DNA from: Streptomyces sp. NBC_01571
GTDB taxonomy: Bacteria > Actinomycetota > Actinomycetes > Streptomycetales > Streptomycetaceae
Length of the DNA stretch: 64,000 bases
NCBI RefSeq assembly: GCF_026339875.1
Contig: NZ_JAPEPZ010000001.1
Location: forward strand, 6,572,001 to 6,636,000
Direction: 5' to 3'
Shown here: in pieces, positions 60,553 to 64,000 of the stretch
How positions within the stretch are numbered: the first letter of the stretch is position 1
How the letters are laid out: each line of letters begins with the position of its first letter
Position numbers and translations under genes: made by a program
Notes under the pieces: model-generated
What the model was told of the DNA's origin: nothing
Seen by the model: only the letters and a program-made list of their open reading frames with translations
Database searches by the model: none

Positions 60553-61289
60553 CCAGCGCCACGCCGGGCACCGCGAGCACCGACCTGAGGACCGGCTTCG
60601 GCATCCCCGGCTATGCGCACCCCCTCGTCGCACCGGCGGAATGGGGCTCACTCACCCGCCCCGGCACCCCCCTGCACTGGGTCGTCCTGAACGTGGCCGA
60701 AGGCCCGGGCGTCCGCCCCGACCCGCACTGCCTGGAGGCCGTCGGCCGACTCCGCCACGCCGGTGTGCGCGTGCTCGGACGCCTGGACGTCACGTACGGC
60801 GCACGAGCCGTCGGTGAGGTGATCTCCGAGGCGCACCGGTATCTCGACTGGTACCGGGTCGGCGGGTTCCTCCTGCACCGCTGCCCCACCGAGCGCGCCG
60901 CGCTTCCCGAGGTCCGCCGGACGGTCAGCGCACTCCGTGCGCTTCTCGACGACCCCCACATCGTGCTCGGTCACGGCACCCACCCCTACCCCGGCTATGC
61001 CGAGAACGCCGACCAACTGGTGACGTTCTCCGGCCCCTGGAGCGACTACCGCTGGTCGCAGGTCGCCGAGTGGACCGCCGACTACGCGCCCGAACGCTTC
61101 TGCCACTTCGTGCACGGTGTGCCGCGCGGTCATCTGGACGAGGCGCTGCGTATCGCCCGCTGGCAGGGCGCCTCGACCATCTACCTCACCGACCGCACGG
61201 AACGGGGCGGTCGCGCCGACCCCTGGGAGACGATGCCCGGCTACTGGGACGAGATCGTCTCGCGGATCGGAACGGGTGTCTCGGAATGA
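60540..61289 (+). CDS. Spherulation-specific family 4 (GH135-like) protein
   Basis: 249 residues from ATG 60540, with GGAGGC upstream, overlapping the epimerase end. TIM-barrel spherulin-4 family: LHWVVLNVAEGPG, AGVRVLGRLDVTYGAR, AHRYLDWYRVGGFLLHRCPTE, VLGHGTHPYPGYAENADQLVTFSGPW, FCHFVHGVP and IYLTDR. Fungal member Sph3 hydrolyses galactosaminogalactan. The usual acidic pair after the GGF strand (DE in fungal enzymes) is replaced by HR, and the acidic residue after TF is replaced by Ser, so hydrolase activity is doubtful. There is no signal peptide, so the protein looks cytosolic. Confidence 0.85.
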   Translation: MPHLTSATPGTASTDLRTGFGIPGYAHPLVAPAEWGSLTRPGTPLHWVVLNVAEGPGVRPDPHCLEAVGRLRHAGVRVLGRLDVTYGARAVGEVISEAHRYLDWYRVGGFLLHRCPTERAALPEVRRTVSALRALLDDPHIVLGHGTHPYPGYAENADQLVTFSGPWSDYRWSQVAEWTADYAPERFCHFVHGVPRGHLDEALRIARWQGASTIYLTDRTERGGRADPWETMPGYWDEIVSRIGTGVSE

Positions 61290-61352
61290 AGAAGGGCGTG
61301 GCAGTGTTACGGGGAGAACAACTGTAGTGATTGACCGACCAACGGAGTCCCC

Positions 61353-62531
61353 GTGTCGCTGCCACCCCTGGTCGAGCCGGCTGCCGAGCTCACCGTAGAC
61401 GAGGTCCGCAGGTACTCCCGCCACCTGATCATCCCCGACGTGGGCATGGACGGGCAGAAGCGGCTGAAGAACGCCAAGGTGCTGTGTGTGGGCGCCGGCG
61501 GCCTCGGGTCCCCGGCGCTGATGTACCTGGCCGCGGCGGGCGTGGGCACGCTCGGCATCGTGGAGTTCGACGAGGTCGACGAGTCGAACCTGCAGCGCCA
61601 GATCATCCACAGCCAGGCGGACATCGGCCGATCCAAGGCCGAGTCGGCGCGCGACTCCGTGCTGGGCATCAACCCGTACGTGAAGGTAGTCCTCCACGAA
61701 GAGCGGCTCGAGGCCGAGAACGTGATGGACATCTTCAGCCAGTACGACCTGATCGTCGACGGCACGGACAACTTCGCGACCCGCTACCTGGTCAACGACG
61801 CGTGCGTGCTCCTCAACAAGCCGTACGTGTGGGGCTCGATCTACCGCTTCGACGGCCAGGCGTCCGTCTTCTGGTCCGAGCACGGTCCCTGCTACCGCTG
61901 CCTCTACCCGGAGCCCCCGCCCCCCGGCATGGTTCCCTCCTGCGCCGAGGGCGGTGTCCTGGGCGTGCTGTGCGCGTCCATCGGCTCCATCCAGGTCAAC
62001 GAGGCGATCAAGCTGCTCGCGGGCATCGGGGAGCCCCTGGTCGGCCGCCTGATGATCTACGACGCCCTGGAGATGCAGTACCGCCAGGTCAAGGTCCGCA
62101 AGGACCCGAACTGCGCGGTCTGCGGTGAGAACCCCACCGTCACCGAACTCATCGACTACGAGGCCTTCTGCGGCGTCGTGTCCGAGGAGGCCCAGGAGGC
62201 CGCGGCCGGCTCCACGATCACTCCCAAGCAGCTCAAGGAGTGGATCGACGACGGCGAGAACATCGAGATCATCGACGTCCGCGAGATCAACGAGTACGAG
62301 ATCGTCTCGATCCCCGGCGCCAAGCTGATCCCGAAGAACGAGTTCCTCATGGGCACCGCCCTGGAGACCCTTCCGCAGGACAAGAAGATCGTCCTGCACT
62401 GCAAGACGGGTGTCCGCAGCGCGGAGGTCCTCGCCGTCCTGAAGTCCGCGGGCTTCTCGGACGCGGTGCACGTCGGCGGCGGCGTGATCGGCTGGGTCAA
62501 CCAGATCGAACCGGACAAGCCGGTCTACTGA
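61353..62531 (+). CDS. moeZ: Adenylyltransferase/sulfurtransferase MoeZ
   Basis: 392 residues from GTG 61353, with CGGAG upstream. N-terminal MoeB/ThiF domain: GAGGLGSP nucleotide loop, DEVDESNLQRQ, DGTDNFATRYLVND, and zinc cysteines in CYRC and CAVCG. C-terminal rhodanese domain with active-site Cys350 in LHCKTGVRSAE. It adenylates and thiolates the C-terminus of ubiquitin-like sulfur carriers for molybdopterin, thiamine, cysteine and some natural products. In M. tuberculosis moeZ (Rv3206c) adjoins the DUF3152 gene; here 12 kb intervenes. Confidence 0.95.
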   Translation: MSLPPLVEPAAELTVDEVRRYSRHLIIPDVGMDGQKRLKNAKVLCVGAGGLGSPALMYLAAAGVGTLGIVEFDEVDESNLQRQIIHSQADIGRSKAESARDSVLGINPYVKVVLHEERLEAENVMDIFSQYDLIVDGTDNFATRYLVNDACVLLNKPYVWGSIYRFDGQASVFWSEHGPCYRCLYPEPPPPGMVPSCAEGGVLGVLCASIGSIQVNEAIKLLAGIGEPLVGRLMIYDALEMQYRQVKVRKDPNCAVCGENPTVTELIDYEAFCGVVSEEAQEAAAGSTITPKQLKEWIDDGENIEIIDVREINEYEIVSIPGAKLIPKNEFLMGTALETLPQDKKIVLHCKTGVRSAEVLAVLKSAGFSDAVHVGGGVIGWVNQIEPDKPVY

Positions 62532-62542
62532 AACACCCCCTT

Positions 62543-62577
62543 GGCGGGCTGCGGAGTTGCTCCGTGGCCCGCCTTTT
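62543..62577 (+). terminator. Terminator after moeZ with U tract
   Basis: GGCGGGC...CGGAG / CTCCG...GCCCGCC stem with a 3-nt loop and a TG/TG mismatch, followed by TTTT: a classical intrinsic terminator. Confidence 0.88.
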
Positions 62578-62677
62578 GCTGTGTTTCAGCGGTCGTTGCC
62601 GGTCGTCGTTTGTCGTCGTTGGCCACCCTCGGACGGCCCACAGACGGCCCGGCATCGGGACGCCGAATTGCCTCTAG

Positions 62678-62761
62678 CGCCAGCGGCCGGAACCGCTGGC
62701 GAACCGTAGTCGTGCGTCTTCCAATCGCTCTCTGAAGCAACCAAGTTGCAATCACAGAGAG
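62678..62761. repeat. Two hairpins at the end of conserved gene order
   Basis: CGCCAGCGG/CCGCTGGCG (62678-62701) and a compound hairpin, CTCTCTG/CAGAGAG enclosing GCAAC/GTTGC (62728-62761). The region is AT-richer than moeZ. It may hold a regulatory or recombination site; the function is not known. Confidence 0.5.
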
Positions 62762-62800
62762 TGCCTGTCAGTGACTCAACGGAGGTATATCGTCGTTCAT

Positions 62801-63082
62801 ATGAGTGAGACTGACGCGCAGGCAGCCGCACAGTGGATGCTGGCGCAGATCACGGATAGCCGTAGTCACGAGCTGTTCCAGATGGACGCAGCGGATCACG
62901 TAGCGAAGCACTTTGACCCGGGCCTTACATACGTGAACGACAACGGAAACCTAGCGATCAGCAAGGAAGTCCTGTCAGCTTTCCGCAAGATGAGTGAGGG
63001 GACGGTCATCTGGGAGCGGGGGGCAAGGTACTGGCGCCTGCGCAACGACCGCGACCCGGAAGGTAAGCGACAGGCTGATTGA
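62801..63082 (+). CDS. DUF6953 family protein
   Basis: 93 residues from ATG 62801; GGAGG lies 15 nt upstream, which is rather far, and GTG 62771 is an in-frame alternative. AAQWMLAQITDSRSHELFQMDAADHVAKHF and YVNDNGNLAISKEVLSAFRKM ... WERGARYWRLR form a small winged-helix-like domain that agrees with DUF6953, often found in actinomycetes and on mobile elements. Base composition and codon use are less GC-rich than in neighbours, suggesting transfer. Function unknown. Confidence 0.72.
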   Translation: MSETDAQAAAQWMLAQITDSRSHELFQMDAADHVAKHFDPGLTYVNDNGNLAISKEVLSAFRKMSEGTVIWERGARYWRLRNDRDPEGKRQAD

Positions 63083-63124
63083 AGCGCCGGGCGGACATGA
63101 GAGTCCGGTGAGTGCCCGAGCGCG

Positions 63125-63243
63125 CTTGTCGCTTGTCTTGTCGCTTGTCTTGTCGCTTGTCGGCTCGCAGGTCAGAGCATGGTTCGTGGTCTTCCGGGCT
63201 CCGTCCGCGCCCTGTCGCGACAAGCGACAAGACAAGTGACAAG
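63125..63243. repeat. 12-bp direct repeats facing inverted copies
   Basis: CTTGTCGCTTGT occurs three times in tandem at 63125-63160. Two inverted copies (one mismatch) lie at about 63220-63243. The arms could form a long hairpin with a loop of about 60 nt. Confidence 0.85.
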
Positions 63244-63645
63244 GAGCGGGGGCGACGCAACGCTCGCGTGTGATGGAGGGCAAGAAGGGGCGGCCTACGG
63301 CCGCGGGCCTCTTGGCAGCTCGCTGCGCTCGCGCGGCCACCACCATCGCGACCGAGGCCGTAGGCGCCCCCAGGGGCCCCGATCCCCCCGTGCGGGGGCT
63401 TCGCCTCACCCAAGGCTCGAACGGCTGCCCACGACCCCACACAGGCGCGGCAAGGCGCCAGCTTCCAGACGCCTCCACGCGCGCGTGCGCGTAGGGCCCC
63501 CTACCCGGAAACCGTGGAAACCAGGAAACCCGCAGGCCAGGGGCGGTTGCGCGGGGTCAACTGACTCTGCCGACTCAACCGGCAGCATCAACCACCACGA
63601 ATCGGGCAGCGTCCAACCCTGCACTGGGCTGGCGGGGACATAAGC

Positions 63646-63680
63646 AAGAGGAGCACGTCCCGGCGCAGGGTGCTCCTCTT
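63646..63680. terminator. Stem-loop resembling a terminator
   Basis: AAGAGGAGCAC / GTGCTCCTCTT, perfect 11-bp stem with a 13-nt loop; the right arm ends in CTCTT. Further pairs nearby: GGCTCTTCAG (63765) with CTGAAGAGCC (63806), and CTCTCT/AGAGAG around 63825. Confidence 0.55.
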
Positions 63681-63848
63681 GGAATGCCTCCCAGGGGCCT
63701 TCCAAGGGGCAGACGGCAGCCAAGGGCGAGTGTCGATTGCTCTGCCGCCCGCGTGGCTAACCGAGGCTCTTCAGAGGGAGAGCCACGTCGGCCACCGCCC
63801 CCCTCCTGAAGAGCCGCCCCTCTCTTACTAGAGAGTTGAGGGGAGATA

Positions 63849-63952
63849 GCGTCCGCAGCGTCCGCCGGGCACATCTCACCCCCTCTGACCTGCGCGGTTC
63901 CTGCGGACGCTAAACAAAATGTCTAGCGTCCGCCAGCGTCCGCAGCGTCCGG
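63849..63952. repeat. Iteron-like array of GCGTCCGC boxes
   Basis: GCGTCCGC at 63849, 63858, 63926 and 63936, GCGTCCGG at 63945, and an inverted GCGGACGC at 63903. Adjacent boxes are 9-10 bp apart, about one helical turn, separated by an AT-rich stretch (TAAACAAAATGTCTA). Confidence 0.75.
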
Positions 63953-64000
63953 ACACGCTCCGCTACTAAAAGCCTCTTTCCGCTGGTCAAGGCGGCTCTT

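Larger units (their letters stand above)
63083..64000. other. Repeat-rich region without convincing genes
   Basis: About 900 bp to the window end. Short open frames exist but lack ribosome binding sites and protein-like sequence. The stretch contains the 12-bp repeats, hairpins and the GCGTCCGC array described separately. Lower GC than the chromosomal genes around it. It is probably the edge of an integrated element. Confidence 0.55.

Noticed and set aside
63270..63494. 74-codon frame in the terminal region
   Set aside because: No ribosome binding site and no protein-like pattern; lies among repeats.
1..64000. tRNA, rRNA, CRISPR arrays, insertion sequences
   Set aside because: No cloverleaf-like or rRNA segments, no regularly spaced repeats of CRISPR size, no transposase-like protein found by reading.

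Overview
The window is chromosomal DNA of a Streptomyces-type actinomycete. GC is very high with strong third-position G/C bias. Mycothiol synthesis (mshB), several actinobacterial DUF families (DUF3107, DUF3117, DUF3152, DUF6113, DUF6758, DUF6953), many GTG/TTG starts, ATGA/GTGA-coupled genes and long Pro/Ala/Gly-rich disordered segments all fit. Nothing looks like rRNA, tRNA or CRISPR. No database search was run; family calls rest on motifs, length and gene order.

Layout. 0-9 kb: end of a GHKL ATPase, an HTH protein, mshB with a small membrane protein, a secreted/anchored PG-binding-like protein, and a coupled ABC ATPase-permease-DesK/DesR-type operon. 9-13 kb: SirB1-type protein and GNAT (reverse), 7Fe ferredoxin and dapC (forward). 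13-21.5 kb: a small exported protein, an anchored lysozyme-like protein, dapE, a LOG-family protein, a FolP2-type DHPS paralogue, a DivIVA-like protein, tag, an enoyl-CoA hydratase, DUF3117 and an O-methyltransferase. 21.6-33.6 kb: an ECF sigma factor, its zinc anti-sigma factor, an HtrA protease and TatB, then mrp, DUF1003, an MgtE_N/CBS protein, a lipoprotein and corA. From memory this order follows Mycobacterium tuberculosis Rv1202-Rv1239c closely (dapE, LOG, folP2, DivIVA, tagA, DUF3117, OMT, sigE, rseA, htrA, tatB, mrp, MgtE_N, corA).

34-41 kb: Sufu-domain protein, MFS exporter with an operator-like promoter, DUF6758, PHP phosphoesterase, MarC, a 50-residue protein, an NYN-domain protein and a hydrolase. 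41-49.7 kb: a DEAD-box helicase with a long Arg/Lys repeat tail, a MiaE-like ferritin-fold protein, DUF3107, a TetR regulator, an alpha/beta hydrolase and a DUF3152 metzincin-like protein. With moeZ at 61.4 kb this matches the Rv3206c-Rv3211 block, except that about 12 kb is inserted between DUF3152 and moeZ.

That insert is the most interesting region. It holds (i) a peptide ABC transporter operon behind a very good promoter and a 30-residue Cys-containing leader peptide, and (ii) a tightly coupled cluster: PelF-like glycosyltransferase, polytopic membrane protein, small coupled ORF, NAD-dependent epimerase and a spherulin-4-like protein. The second part looks like a Pel-like polysaccharide locus and is the best candidate for an undescribed system.

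62.5-64 kb: conserved order ends. A DUF6953 gene is followed by about 900 bp without a convincing gene but with 12-bp direct and inverted repeats, hairpins and an iteron-like array of GCGTCCGC boxes. This suggests the edge of an integrated element continuing past the window.
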